Shown piece after piece: positions 32,888 to 41,377 of a stretch of 64,000 nt of DNA (positions within the stretch are counted from its first letter, which is position 1; every line of letters starts with the position of its first letter). The notes beneath the pieces are model-generated. The model was not told the DNA's origin, searched no databases, and was given only the letters and a program-made list of their open reading frames with translations. Origin of the DNA: Gammaproteobacteria bacterium (lineage in GTDB: Bacteria; Pseudomonadota; Gammaproteobacteria; Poriferisulfidales; GCA-002705445); contig JAQWPG010000010.1 in assembly GCA_029268385.1 (NCBI GenBank), positions 23,912 through 87,911 of the forward strand, in the 5' to 3' direction. The translations under genes and the position numbers were made by a program.

Positions 32888-32905
32888 ATATCTTAGTTAA
32901 GATAT
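32888..32905 (-). promoter_or_regulatory. Perfect palindrome in the dnaK leader
   Basis: ATATCTTAACTAAGATAT on the minus strand: 8-base arms with a 2-base centre. It lies between the sigma-32-like -10 and the dnaK start, where an operator or an mRNA hairpin would act. It does not match the CIRCE element known for HrcA (TTAGCACTC-N9-GAGTGCTAA). The role is unknown. Confidence 0.4.
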
Positions 32906-32933
32906 ATATGTGGACACATTGTAAAAAATCAAG
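32906..32933 (-). promoter_or_regulatory. Sigma-32-like heat-shock promoter of dnaK
   Basis: On the minus strand CTTGAT (32933-32928), 14 bases, then CCACATAT (32913-32906), close to the sigma-32 consensus CTTGAAA-N11-15-CCCCATNT. It is placed 41 bases before the dnaK ATG, downstream of grpE. Confidence 0.6.
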
Positions 32934-32936
32934 GGT

Positions 32937-33497
32937 TTATTGATTTTTTTTAGAAACAATTACTAGGGCTGGTCTTAATAACTTTGACTTTAATTTATAG
33001 CCTTTTTGCATAACTTCTAAAACAATATTCTCTGAAATTTCTGATTCTTTTGTTGCCATTGCTTGATGATATTCTGGATCAAAATTTTCATTTAATGGGT
33101 TTATTTCTTCAATATCAAGCTTATCAAAAACCTCTTTTGTAGTTTTTAGCAACAAGTTATTACCCTCAACAAGATCATCTAATTTTAGATTTGGGTCAGT
33201 TGACAGCTTCTCAGCTGCTTCAAGGCTGTCCATTATAACCATTAATTCTGCAGATAATTTTTCTGTTGAGTACAGTTGAGCTTGCTGAATTTGTTTTACA
33301 GTTCTCTTTTGAAAGTTATCTAACTCTGCTTTTGATCTAAGCAATAAATCATTTAAACTTGCAATTTCTTCAGTCAACAAAGTTTTTTCATCTTTTTCTT
33401 CATTTTTATCATTTTCTTTATCATTTTCTAAAACTTCATCTTCGACGGGAAGATCTTGTTCTTTTATAGAAACATCTTTATTTTCATCTTTTTTCAT
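32937..33497 (-). CDS. grpE: Nucleotide exchange factor GrpE
   Basis: 186 residues. An acidic Glu/Asp/Lys-rich N-terminus (1-40) is followed by a long coiled coil (about 40-95) with RSKAELDNFQKRTVKQIQQA, then the compact beta domain containing NENFDPEYHQAM. It releases ADP from DnaK. AGGGA precedes the ATG. It lies 41 bases after hrcA and is probably in its transcript. Confidence 0.96.
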   Translation of the reverse strand: MKKDENKDVSIKEQDLPVEDEVLENDKENDKNEEKDEKTLLTEEIASLNDLLLRSKAELDNFQKRTVKQIQQAQLYSTEKLSAELMVIMDSLEAAEKLSTDPNLKLDDLVEGNNLLLKTTKEVFDKLDIEEINPLNENFDPEYHQAMATKESEISENIVLEVMQKGYKLKSKLLRPALVIVSKKNQ

Positions 33498-33538
33498 GGG
33501 ATCCCTATGTTTTTAAACTAGTAATATCTATATAAGGC

Positions 33539-34582
33539 TTACTTTGAAGATTTCAAGGCCTCTGTCAATAATTTTGCTGTTATATCTACAATTGGTATTA
33601 CTCTATCATAGGCCATTCTTTTTGGCCCAATTACTCCTAATACTCCAACCACATCATTATCAAATTCATATGGTGCGCTTATAACGCTACAATCGTCTAA
33701 AACATTATAACCAGATTCTGCGCCAATAAATATTTTTACGCCATCCGAAGATATACTTTTATCCAGTAAGTGCAAAATATTATTTTTCTCACTAAACGCC
33801 TCGAATAAAGTTTTTAACTTCTCTATATCTGATAATTCTTCGCAATTCATTAATCTTGTTTGGCCACTTACAAAAAGATCATCGTTTTTTTGAATTTCAT
33901 TTGTTTCTAAAAATAATTTTTTTCCGAATGTTATTGCTGATGACATTATACTATTCATATCTTTTCTCATATCATCTAACTCATTTAATAAAATTTTTCT
34001 GATATGGTGAACAGATTGTCCAGATATAATAGTATTTAAATAGTTTGATGCCTCTTGCAACTCTGATGAATTATAATTTTTTTCTAAATTAATAATTTTA
34101 TTCTCAACATCATTATTTTTATTGATTAATATTGCCAGTATTTTATTATCACTTAGTTTCAAAAAATCAATCTGTTTTAATTCCATATTTTTATGCGTTG
34201 GTAGCGAAATTATGCCAGCCAATCCTGTTATATTGGACAAAAGCTCATTTGTGCTTTTAACAATATTTTTTCTTTCTGCATCCTGTGTCAAATTTAATTT
34301 TAATTTTTCTATTAAATTATTATTTACCGGTTGCACTTTGATCATTTTATCAACGAACATTCTGTATGCTAATTCTGTTGGAACTCTTCCTGCTGACTTA
34401 TGTGGTGAATATATATAACCAAGATCTTCTAAATCAACAAATACATTTCTTATTGTTGCAGAACTAATACCGATATCTGATGCTTTAGAAAGCTTTGAAG
34501 AGCCAACTGGCTGCCCATCAGAAATAAAGCTTTCAATGAGTGCTTTTAATAGTAACTCTTGTCTTGTGTTTAAGCTTTCCAT
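33539..34582 (-). CDS. hrcA: Heat-inducible transcription repressor HrcA
   Basis: 347 residues. The N-terminal winged-helix domain (about 1-70) contains SSATIRNVFVDLEDLGYIYSPHKSAGRVPT, the HrcA signature; GAF-like and dimerisation domains follow (GVLGVIGPKRMAYDRVIPIVD near the end). It represses chaperone operons and is absent from E. coli but present in other gammaproteobacteria such as Xanthomonas and Legionella. First gene of hrcA-grpE-dnaK-dnaJ, diverging from nadK across 97 AT-rich bases. Confidence 0.95.
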   Translation of the reverse strand: MESLNTRQELLLKALIESFISDGQPVGSSKLSKASDIGISSATIRNVFVDLEDLGYIYSPHKSAGRVPTELAYRMFVDKMIKVQPVNNNLIEKLKLNLTQDAERKNIVKSTNELLSNITGLAGIISLPTHKNMELKQIDFLKLSDNKILAILINKNNDVENKIINLEKNYNSSELQEASNYLNTIISGQSVHHIRKILLNELDDMRKDMNSIMSSAITFGKKLFLETNEIQKNDDLFVSGQTRLMNCEELSDIEKLKTLFEAFSEKNNILHLLDKSISSDGVKIFIGAESGYNVLDDCSVISAPYEFDNDVVGVLGVIGPKRMAYDRVIPIVDITAKLLTEALKSSK

Positions 34583-34636
34583 AATAAATTATAAGTTTTT
34601 TTTTAATAATATAATATTATAAAATATATTATAATA

Positions 34637-34657
34637 CTTATATGTTAATGTTATAAG
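34637..34657. promoter_or_regulatory. Inverted repeat with 9-base spacer between hrcA and nadK (possible operator)
   Basis: CTTATA-TGTTAATGT-TATAAG on the plus strand: 6-base arms around 9 bases, the same geometry as CIRCE but not the same bases. TATAAT-like boxes (for example 34630-34635) surround it. The segment is AT-only enough that chance is a serious alternative. Confidence 0.25.
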
Positions 34658-34679
34658 AAAAAAAAGGGGGCTGTTTCTA

Positions 34680-35543
34680 ATGTTTAAAAATATCGCAATT
34701 ATCTCTAAAATTGACGACTATAGCGTAAAAGATAGTCTAGATACGGTAATAAATTATTTAGATAAAAAGAATATTAGCTATTTTTTAGATAACAACTCAA
34801 GTATTTTATTAAAAGATAAGACTTCTTCTGATATTAATGAAATGAAAAATAAATGTGATATAGCTTTTATTATTGGTGGTGATGGAACTCTTTTAAGATC
34901 TGCTCAAGAATTAGCAATAGCAAACATACCAATTTGCGGTATCAATAGAGGCAGATTGGGTTTTCTAGTAGATATATCTCCAAATCATATTGAAGAAAAT
35001 TTAGAAAGTATCTTATCTAATAATTATACGGTAGATGAAAGAATATCACTTATTGGAACAGTATTGAGAAATGGAAAAGAAATCTCAAAAAATATTTCTT
35101 TTAATGACGTTGTTGTTCATAGTAAAGATGCCGTCAGAATGATTGAAATGGATACCACTCTCAATGGCGAAAAACTTTATACTGTGAATGCTGATGGTCT
35201 AGTTGTTTCAACTCCAACAGGGTCAACTGCATATTCTTTATCAAGCGGCGGTCCTATATTGGAACCCACTATGGAAGCGTTGGTAATGGTGCCAATATGC
35301 CCACACTTACTTAGCAATAGACCAATAGTAATCAATATGAATAGTGCTGTAGAAATTAAGCTGTCTGACAAATCACATACAAACGCTAGCGTTACTTTTG
35401 ATGGTCAAATTAACGTCCCCATAGAAGCAAATGATACAATTAGAATAAGCAAAGGAGAAGTTACACTTAAACTCATTCAGCCTCCAGGAATAAACTTCCT
35501 TTCTATACTGAGAGAAAAGTTAGGGTGGGGATACAAACCTTAA
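34680..35543 (+). CDS. nadK: NAD+ kinase
   Basis: 287 residues. The GGDGT motif (66-70), the glycine-rich region and TPTGSTAYSLSSGGPI are those of inorganic polyphosphate/ATP NAD kinases. It phosphorylates NAD to NADP. The ATG follows a purine-rich AAGGGGG by about 10 bases. First gene of a plus-strand pair with recN, 6 bases apart. Confidence 0.96.
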   Translation: MFKNIAIISKIDDYSVKDSLDTVINYLDKKNISYFLDNNSSILLKDKTSSDINEMKNKCDIAFIIGGDGTLLRSAQELAIANIPICGINRGRLGFLVDISPNHIEENLESILSNNYTVDERISLIGTVLRNGKEISKNISFNDVVVHSKDAVRMIEMDTTLNGEKLYTVNADGLVVSTPTGSTAYSLSSGGPILEPTMEALVMVPICPHLLSNRPIVINMNSAVEIKLSDKSHTNASVTFDGQINVPIEANDTIRISKGEVTLKLIQPPGINFLSILREKLGWGYKP

Positions 35544-35549
35544 AAATTT

Positions 35550-37199
35550 ATGTTATCAAGTATTTATATCAAAAATTTTGCAATTATTGATGAGATAGAA
35601 ATAGATTTCCATGAAAATATGTCAGTGCTAACTGGCGAAACAGGCGCTGGGAAGTCGATCCTTATTGATGCAATAAATACAGTATTTGGTAACAAAAAAA
35701 TAAGCAAGATATCAAGGAACAACAGTCTAGATACGGAAATAATATGTCACTTTAGTATATTAAATAAAAATATTTTAGAAATTCTTAAAGAAAAAGATTT
35801 GATGGACGAGAACAATTGTGTTTTTAGAAGAAAAATAAACATAAAGAATATTTCAAAAATTTATATAAATGATAAGCTAGTGAGCTCCGGTACTGCAAGG
35901 TTAATAGGGGATTTAATAATTGATATACATGGTCAGCATGAAAATCAATTAATATTATCATCTGACGAGCAAAGAAATAGACTTGATAACTTTATTAATA
36001 TAGGTGAAAAAAAGTTATGTATTAAAAATTTACTCTCAGATATAAATAATATAAACAAATCACTTTCTGAAACAGCTTTGACTCCAGAAGAATATAAAGA
36101 AAAAGTATCGTTACTAGAATACGAAGTAAAAGAACTTGAAAATGAAGCGTTAGAACCAGACGATTACGAAAAAATATATGAAGATTACAGAAAACTAAGT
36201 AATGCAGATATTTTAATAAATAAGATTAATCAATGCAAAAGCCTAATAGAAAGTGAAAATAATTTAAATATTAGTTCATTACTTTCAGATGTTAACAAAA
36301 ATTTAGAAGATATTAAAAATATAGATAAAAACACAGATGATATTCAGAGTGCCAATATCAATATTCAAGAAGAAGTTAGAGATTTATCAAAGATGTTAGA
36401 AAAATACGAACATTCAATAAATGTTGATAATGAAAAACTTGCTTTGCTGAATGAAAAAATAAAATCTCTTAATAATCTCTCAAGAAAATATGGTGTGAAT
36501 GAAAAAGATTTAATTCAAATTCTTTATGACAAACAAGATTTATTAAATAATTTAATAATAAATAAAGATAATATCGATAATAAAAATAAAAAAATTGAAG
36601 AAAATATTTTAAATTATCACAATATTGCTAAAGAAATATCAGCAATAAGGATAAAAGAGTCTGTAATATTAGAAAAAAAGATTAGTGAGGAATTAAAAAA
36701 ACTTGGTATGACTGATTGCCAATTTAAAATTGATATAACAACAGACAAAAATTTGGTTAATAAAAATGGATATGACAAAGTGATTTTTTTAATAAAAACA
36801 AATAAAAAATCAAAATTACTTCCATTGAGTGAAATAGCTTCAGGTGGTGAATTATCAAGACTTAGTCTAATTATTCAATTAGAAACAAGATCTAATAATG
36901 ATTGTGAAACTATGATTTTTGATGAAATTGATACTGGTATTGGTGGTGCAACTTCAGAAGTACTTGGAGCTCACCTTTCAAAATTATCAGAAAATACTCA
37001 GGTATTATGTGTCACACATTTAGCTCAAGTTGCCGCAAAATCAAAACATCATTATCTCGTTTCAAAGGATAAAAATATTTCAACTACAAGGCTTACATAC
37101 TTAGATAACGAAATGAGAGTAAATGAACTTGCAAGAATGATTGGTGGAATTAAATTAACAGAAAAAACATTGCAGCTTGCAAAAGAGCTTATTAGCTAA
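35550..37199 (+). CDS. recN: DNA repair protein RecN
   Basis: 549 residues. SMC-like ATPase with Walker A TGETGAGKS (about 27-35), a long central coiled coil (about 160-370), the signature LSEIASGGELSRLSL and Walker B MIFDEIDTGIGG. It acts in double-strand break repair. Lys/Asn/Ile-rich coiled coil reflects the AT bias. Neighbour of nadK, grpE/hrcA and fur as in Pseudomonas-type genomes. Confidence 0.97.
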   Translation: MLSSIYIKNFAIIDEIEIDFHENMSVLTGETGAGKSILIDAINTVFGNKKISKISRNNSLDTEIICHFSILNKNILEILKEKDLMDENNCVFRRKINIKNISKIYINDKLVSSGTARLIGDLIIDIHGQHENQLILSSDEQRNRLDNFINIGEKKLCIKNLLSDINNINKSLSETALTPEEYKEKVSLLEYEVKELENEALEPDDYEKIYEDYRKLSNADILINKINQCKSLIESENNLNISSLLSDVNKNLEDIKNIDKNTDDIQSANINIQEEVRDLSKMLEKYEHSINVDNEKLALLNEKIKSLNNLSRKYGVNEKDLIQILYDKQDLLNNLIINKDNIDNKNKKIEENILNYHNIAKEISAIRIKESVILEKKISEELKKLGMTDCQFKIDITTDKNLVNKNGYDKVIFLIKTNKKSKLLPLSEIASGGELSRLSLIIQLETRSNNDCETMIFDEIDTGIGGATSEVLGAHLSKLSENTQVLCVTHLAQVAAKSKHHYLVSKDKNISTTRLTYLDNEMRVNELARMIGGIKLTEKTLQLAKELIS

Positions 37200-37220
37200 A
37201 TATATTTTTATTAAAATGCG

Positions 37221-37334
37221 CTACTTTTTATCTTTTTTTTCTAAACGCTTGAATTCTATAACAGTCATTATTGCACCAGCTATAGCAAGAGCAAAACAAA
37301 AGCAGCCAGTAAAAAAGATTAGCGAGTCATCCAT
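37221..37334 (-). CDS. Micro membrane protein, 37 residues (unknown)
   Basis: ATG at 37334 with AAGG about 8 bases upstream; 37 codons then TAG. One hydrophobic helix (about residues 5-26) with two cysteines (TGCFCFA), followed by a basic tail ending KKDKK, so N-out/C-in by the positive-inside rule. The start lies two bases after the stop of the next small ORF, pointing to one transcript. I do not recognise the family. Confidence 0.6.
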   Translation of the reverse strand: MDDSLIFFTGCFCFALAIAGAIMTVIEFKRLEKKDKK

Positions 37335-37336
37335 AA

Positions 37337-37513
37337 TCAACCCTTCCTAGTTATTATTTTAAAGTAAATAGCAAAAGCTAAAATTGATGGGATCCATGTT
37401 GCAGTAAATAATGCCTCTTGTTTTGTATCAACGCCTTGAAACCAAAGAAATGCCGTTGTTACAAATGCAACCGCAACTGAGAGTAAAATACATATATCTG
37501 AAATTTTCAACAT
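37337..37513 (-). CDS. Small two-helix membrane protein, 58 residues (unknown)
   Basis: ATG at 37513 with AGGA 7 bases before it; 58 codons to a TGA at 37339-37337. Two hydrophobic segments (about 4-24 and 39-54) are joined by a polar loop FQGVDTKQEA. It is between and on the same strand as two other tiny membrane ORFs, with gaps of 22 and 2 bases. Good ribosome binding site and clean packing argue that it is real; the function is unknown. Confidence 0.65.
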   Translation of the reverse strand: MLKISDICILLSVAVAFVTTAFLWFQGVDTKQEALFTATWIPSILAFAIYFKIITRKG

Positions 37514-37535
37514 AATAAAATCCTATTCAAAAAAA

Positions 37536-37724
37536 TTAATCTTCATTCCAAAAAGCCCAAGACCCTATGAGTAAGAAAATTACTGCTAAAGATGCATGTG
37601 CTCTTATACTTGTTTCTTGTGGCAGTTCTATCAAAAATGGAACGACATCAATCATACCAAGAATAAGCCATATTAGCGCCAAAGATCCTAAAATAATAGC
37701 TGCTTTCCCAATTTTTCTTTTCAT
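37536..37724 (-). CDS. Small two-helix membrane protein, 62 residues (unknown)
   Basis: 62 residues: basic start MKRKIGK, hydrophobic helix about 8-30, loop ELPQETSIRAH, second helix about 43-58, end FWNED. No strong Shine-Dalgarno. First of a three-ORF set of micro membrane proteins downstream of fur (40 bases). The nadK-recN and fur-bamE pairs on each side are conserved, so this set looks like an insertion between them. Family not recognised. Confidence 0.65.
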   Translation of the reverse strand: MKRKIGKAAIILGSLALIWLILGMIDVVPFLIELPQETSIRAHASLAVIFLLIGSWAFWNED

Positions 37725-37764
37725 AAAATTATTATTTCAATATTTATATTTTTAAAAAGAACTT

Positions 37765-38181
37765 CTATTCTTCATCAGAGAACTCGCCATACAGGATCAT
37801 ACTATGATCTAATATTTTAAAATTATATTGTTTTGCTAACTCTTTTTGTCTATTTTCTATTATTTCATCATAAAATTCTACAACTTTGCCGGTTTTTAAT
37901 GAAACCATATGGTCATGATGATCGCCATGGTTTAGCTCAAAAACTGCCTGACTATTATTATCAGAATCAAAATGATGCCTAATTACTATTTTAGCAGCTT
38001 CAAATTGTGTTAAAACTCTGTAGACGGTTGCCAGACTTATCACCTCTCCATCAGCAATCAACTCTCTATATATATCTTCTGCAGACATATGGTGATTTTT
38101 AGCATTTTCAAGCTTACTAAGTATTTTAACTCTAGGTAATGTTACTTTTAAACCTGCATTTTTTAATTCTATATTACTCAT
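37765..38181 (-). CDS. fur: Ferric uptake regulator Fur, without cysteines
   Basis: 138 residues from the ATG giving MSNIELKNAGLKVTLPRVKI, the usual Fur start; an upstream in-frame codon at 38220 would run almost to the bamE start and is rejected. Winged helix with EVISLATVYRVLTQFEAAKIV, then the metal-binding NHGDHHDHMVSLKTGKVVEF. The CxxC and C-terminal cysteines that hold structural zinc in E. coli Fur are all replaced; the protein has no cysteine. Histidine/acidic regulatory metal ligands remain. It represses iron uptake genes when iron-loaded. Divergent from bamE. Confidence 0.93.
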   Translation of the reverse strand: MSNIELKNAGLKVTLPRVKILSKLENAKNHHMSAEDIYRELIADGEVISLATVYRVLTQFEAAKIVIRHHFDSDNNSQAVFELNHGDHHDHMVSLKTGKVVEFYDEIIENRQKELAKQYNFKILDHSMILYGEFSDEE

Positions 38182-38226
38182 AATTACTATATTATCCTTA
38201 TTTATGGAAACAATACACAAAAAAAA

Positions 38227-39252
38227 ATGAAATTTTTCAAACTATCCACAATAATAACAATAATAATAATGGTATCGGGATGCCAACTCCTGCCAGAAAA
38301 TGCTCAATTAAAGAGTTATCGAGTTCTTGTGCAACAAGGAAATGTTATTGATGAAAGTAAAGTTGACTCACTAAAAGTTAAAATGACAAGAGAGCAAGTA
38401 GCTTTCTTATTGGGTGAACCAGTACTTAATAATATTTTTAATAAGGATAGATGGGATTATGTATATTATAGAAAAAGAGATCCTGAAGAAACACAACTAA
38501 ACATGATTAGTATATTTTTTAAAGAAGATATAGTTATTAGTATGAAAAGAATTTCAAAAAATAATGATGGTCTATTTGAGGTAAACGAAGCAAATAATGA
38601 ATTACCTAAATTAAATAATGAAATAGCTTCATTAGATAATAATATTTTTGACGATGTAGAATTACAAACAGAAATTAAAGATAAAAAGCAATCAAAAGAA
38701 ATCAATCAAAGTAGTGAAATAGAAAATATCGAAGAAGATGAAATAAAGATAAACAATAAAAAAGAAAGTTTAATAGATAACAATAAAGATTCAACAAACC
38801 CTAATAAAACTGAATTAAGTAGTATCACTAAAAAAAATATTAAAGACACAGAAGGCAACAAAAATAAATTAACAGAAAGCTTAAAGAGGCTAAGTGATTT
38901 TGATGTTGTAAAATCAATAATTAATGATTGGTCAACTGCTTGGGAAAATAAAGATGTTGAGAGCTACCTATCATATTATACTAGTGACTACACTTCAGAA
39001 TATTTTGACAGTCATCAATTATGGAAAAAAGATAGAGAGAATAGAATAAAAAATAAATCATCGATCAAAATACTTATAAGCAATATCGATATTGAGTTTA
39101 ATATAGAAGAATCAGAAATAGCTTTTGTAAAATTTATTCAAAATTATGAGTCAGATAAATATAAAGACAGCGTAACTAAAAAAATAACTTTAATAAAAGA
39201 AAATAATAATTGGAAGATTACAAATGAAGTAGTTATTGATGGAAATTATTAA
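38227..39252 (+). CDS. bamE: BamE/OmlA lipoprotein fused to a C-terminal NTF2-like domain
   Basis: 341 residues, about three times the usual BamE. Signal peptide with lipobox VSGC (Cys19), then the BamE/SmpA domain (about 22-115: VDSLKVKMTREQVAFLLGEP, DRWDYVYYRK). Next comes a Lys/Asn/Glu-rich low-complexity linker (about 120-222), and a domain from about 224 with IINDWSTAWENKDVESYLSY, typical of NTF2-like folds of the kind seen at the ends of some L,D-transpeptidase-associated proteins. BamE stabilises the outer-membrane beta-barrel assembly complex. Divergent from fur, as is normal; the added domain is not. No strong ribosome binding site. Confidence 0.88.
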   Translation: MKFFKLSTIITIIIMVSGCQLLPENAQLKSYRVLVQQGNVIDESKVDSLKVKMTREQVAFLLGEPVLNNIFNKDRWDYVYYRKRDPEETQLNMISIFFKEDIVISMKRISKNNDGLFEVNEANNELPKLNNEIASLDNNIFDDVELQTEIKDKKQSKEINQSSEIENIEEDEIKINNKKESLIDNNKDSTNPNKTELSSITKKNIKDTEGNKNKLTESLKRLSDFDVVKSIINDWSTAWENKDVESYLSYYTSDYTSEYFDSHQLWKKDRENRIKNKSSIKILISNIDIEFNIEESEIAFVKFIQNYESDKYKDSVTKKITLIKENNNWKITNEVVIDGNY

Positions 39253-39536
39253 TGCTGCTTAAAATTAAATTTTCTTTTTTCATTTGGGCTCATTCTTAAA
39301 TTATCAAATATTTCTACACGATCATTTTCTTTAATAATATACCTAGAATCGATTAATTTTCCGTAACATCCAAAATATCTTTTTTCCAAGAAATCCTTAG
39401 AAAATATTTTCTTACTAATAAGTAGCTCTTGAACATTTTTTAATGTTAAATTATCTATAAATTTAATATTTGTTGAAATAATATTGTTGTTTGAGCTAAC
39501 ATAAATTACTTCAATGTATTTCTCTGAATTCACCAT
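39249..39536 (-). CDS. ratB: RnfH/RatB family protein
   Basis: 95 residues with the beta-grasp (ubiquitin-like) pattern of the RnfH family: IEVIYV at the start, LLISKKIF, FGCYGKLID and ENDRVEIFDNL-RMSPNEKRK near the end. The function is unclear; it is always next to ratA. It starts 2 bases after the ratA stop, and its end overlaps the convergent bamE end by 4 bases. Confidence 0.88.
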   Translation of the reverse strand: MVNSEKYIEVIYVSSNNNIISTNIKFIDNLTLKNVQELLISKKIFSKDFLEKRYFGCYGKLIDSRYIIKENDRVEIFDNLRMSPNEKRKFNFKQH

Positions 39537-39538
39537 AA

Positions 39539-39955
39539 CTATTTCATTGATTCTTCAACAAATGATTTAACTAAAATACCAGAAATTTTTTCTAGAGATT
39601 TGCCAACAGCATACTCGACTATTTTATTCTTAGGCTCATAATTAATATATAAAGTTACAATTGTTCTTCCATTAGCTTCTTTGAATTCCCATTTTCCATC
39701 TAAGAATTTAAATGGACCATCTACGAGCTTCATTTCTATAAATTGATTCTCGCATATGCTATTTCTTGTAGTGAAGCTAGTTTTTATTCCCTTTATATCA
39801 AAGTCTAACTTTGCCTCCATACAATCCTTATCTTCAGTGATAATAGAAGAATTTGTACAAAATGGAACAAAATTTTTATATAAGTTTACTCTATTTACAA
39901 TATTGAAAACTTTTCTTATATCTGCAAGTATTATTGCCTCTTTTTTGATTTCCAT
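39539..39955 (-). CDS. ratA: RatA/Coq10-like START-domain protein
   Basis: 138 residues, polyketide cyclase/START fold: LADIRKVFNIVNRVNLYKNFVPFC at the start, DGPFKFLDGKWEF in the middle and a C-terminal helix ISGILVKSFVEESMK. Related to mitochondrial Coq10 (ubiquinone binding); in E. coli RatA was described as a toxin blocking 70S association. It follows the symporter gene by 8 bases. Which of the two roles applies cannot be told from sequence. Confidence 0.88.
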   Translation of the reverse strand: MEIKKEAIILADIRKVFNIVNRVNLYKNFVPFCTNSSIITEDKDCMEAKLDFDIKGIKTSFTTRNSICENQFIEMKLVDGPFKFLDGKWEFKEANGRTIVTLYINYEPKNKIVEYAVGKSLEKISGILVKSFVEESMK

Positions 39956-39963
39956 TTTTTAAT

Positions 39964-41340
39964 TTACATAAAAATATTAATATTAAATCCCAAAGCATTT
40001 AACATTACTATGATTACTGCTATTGGTGCTATAATTTTTGCAGAAAAATACCAAGACGATCTTAATATGTTTGATTTAATTTGCAATTCGGAGTCAATAT
40101 TTTCTTTTGATAATAACCATCCTACAAACACAGTTATCATAATTCCACCCATTGGAAGCAAAATATTTGATGTTAAATAATCTAGTAATTCAAATATTGT
40201 CATATTAAATAATTTTATATCTGATCCAATATTAAAAGAGACTATTGTTCCAATCCCTATTACCCATGCTAATCCTGCTGCAATAATTGAAGCACGCAGT
40301 CTTGTTATATTATACTTTTCTATTAGCCAAATTATCATTGGCTCTATTAAAGATATGGAAGACGTCCAAGCTGCAAAAATTAAAAGTATAAAAAATAATG
40401 TACCAAATAACTGGCCACCTGGCATTGCTCCAAAAGCCACTGTTAGTGTTTGAAATATTAAACCTGGTCCTTGCGTCATTTCTAATCCACTTGAAATTAC
40501 AATTGGGAAAATTGCTAATCCAGCAAGTAAAGCTACTAAAGTGTCAAGAGAGGCAACAATAACACACGTTTCGGGAATAGAGATTTCACTAGATAAGTAA
40601 GAACCATAAACCATAAGTGCACCCATTCCTAAACTCAAACTAAAAAATGCTTGCCCCATAGCAATCAAAACTGTTGTCCATGTTACTTGACTCCAGTCAG
40701 GGTACAACATAAATTTTAAACCGCTATAAAAATCTCCTTCTATAGCAGAAAAAATCACAAGTGCTAATAATAAAACTAATAATGCCGGCATTAGTCTTAC
40801 AACTGCGCTCTCTAATCCAGATTTAACACCCTTAGCAACTACTATAGCTGTAATAATAGAAAATATTGTGTGCCATGCCAATAATCTTTCAGGATCCGAT
40901 ATTAAGTTAGTAAACATAGATGCAGCACCTGCTGCATCAATATTATTTAATGTTCCGAATGCTGTTCTAACAGCATATGCCATTGTCCAGCCAGCAATAA
41001 CTCCATAGTAGGATAATATTAATATGCCTGCCGTAATTCCTAAAAGCCCAATAACTTTCCAATTTTTTGATCTGTTTTCTTTGTCAGCGATATATTTAAT
41101 TGATGCAATAGGATTCAATCTACCCCTTTTCCCCAAATACACTTCAGCGAGCATTATTGGAATTCCAATAAATAAAACGCATAAAATATAAATCAGAACA
41201 AAAGCCCCTCCTCCATTTTCGCCTGCAATATAAGGGAATTTCCAAATATTACCTAAGCCTACAGCTGATCCTGTCGCAGCTAATATAAATGCTGTTCTGG
41301 AAGACCATTCACCATGTGAGGAAGTTCTATTTATTGCCAT
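39964..41340 (-). CDS. Sodium-dependent transporter, NSS (SNF) family
   Basis: 458 residues with about 12 membrane helices. The first helix has AATGSAVGLGNIWKFPYIAGENGGGAF, the Na+/substrate site of LeuT/MhsT-type transporters; further on are GQAFFSLSLGMGALMVYGSY and WTSSISLIEP. It imports amino acids or related compounds with sodium; the substrate cannot be inferred. The gene lies between smpB (divergent) and ratA, which are usually adjacent, so it is an addition to a conserved locus. Confidence 0.92.
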   Translation of the reverse strand: MAINRTSSHGEWSSRTAFILAATGSAVGLGNIWKFPYIAGENGGGAFVLIYILCVLFIGIPIMLAEVYLGKRGRLNPIASIKYIADKENRSKNWKVIGLLGITAGILILSYYGVIAGWTMAYAVRTAFGTLNNIDAAGAASMFTNLISDPERLLAWHTIFSIITAIVVAKGVKSGLESAVVRLMPALLVLLLALVIFSAIEGDFYSGLKFMLYPDWSQVTWTTVLIAMGQAFFSLSLGMGALMVYGSYLSSEISIPETCVIVASLDTLVALLAGLAIFPIVISSGLEMTQGPGLIFQTLTVAFGAMPGGQLFGTLFFILLIFAAWTSSISLIEPMIIWLIEKYNITRLRASIIAAGLAWVIGIGTIVSFNIGSDIKLFNMTIFELLDYLTSNILLPMGGIMITVFVGWLLSKENIDSELQIKSNILRSSWYFSAKIIAPIAVIIVMLNALGFNINIFM

Positions 41341-41377
41341 TAATTGATACTTTTATTATGTTAATATTGTTAATACT

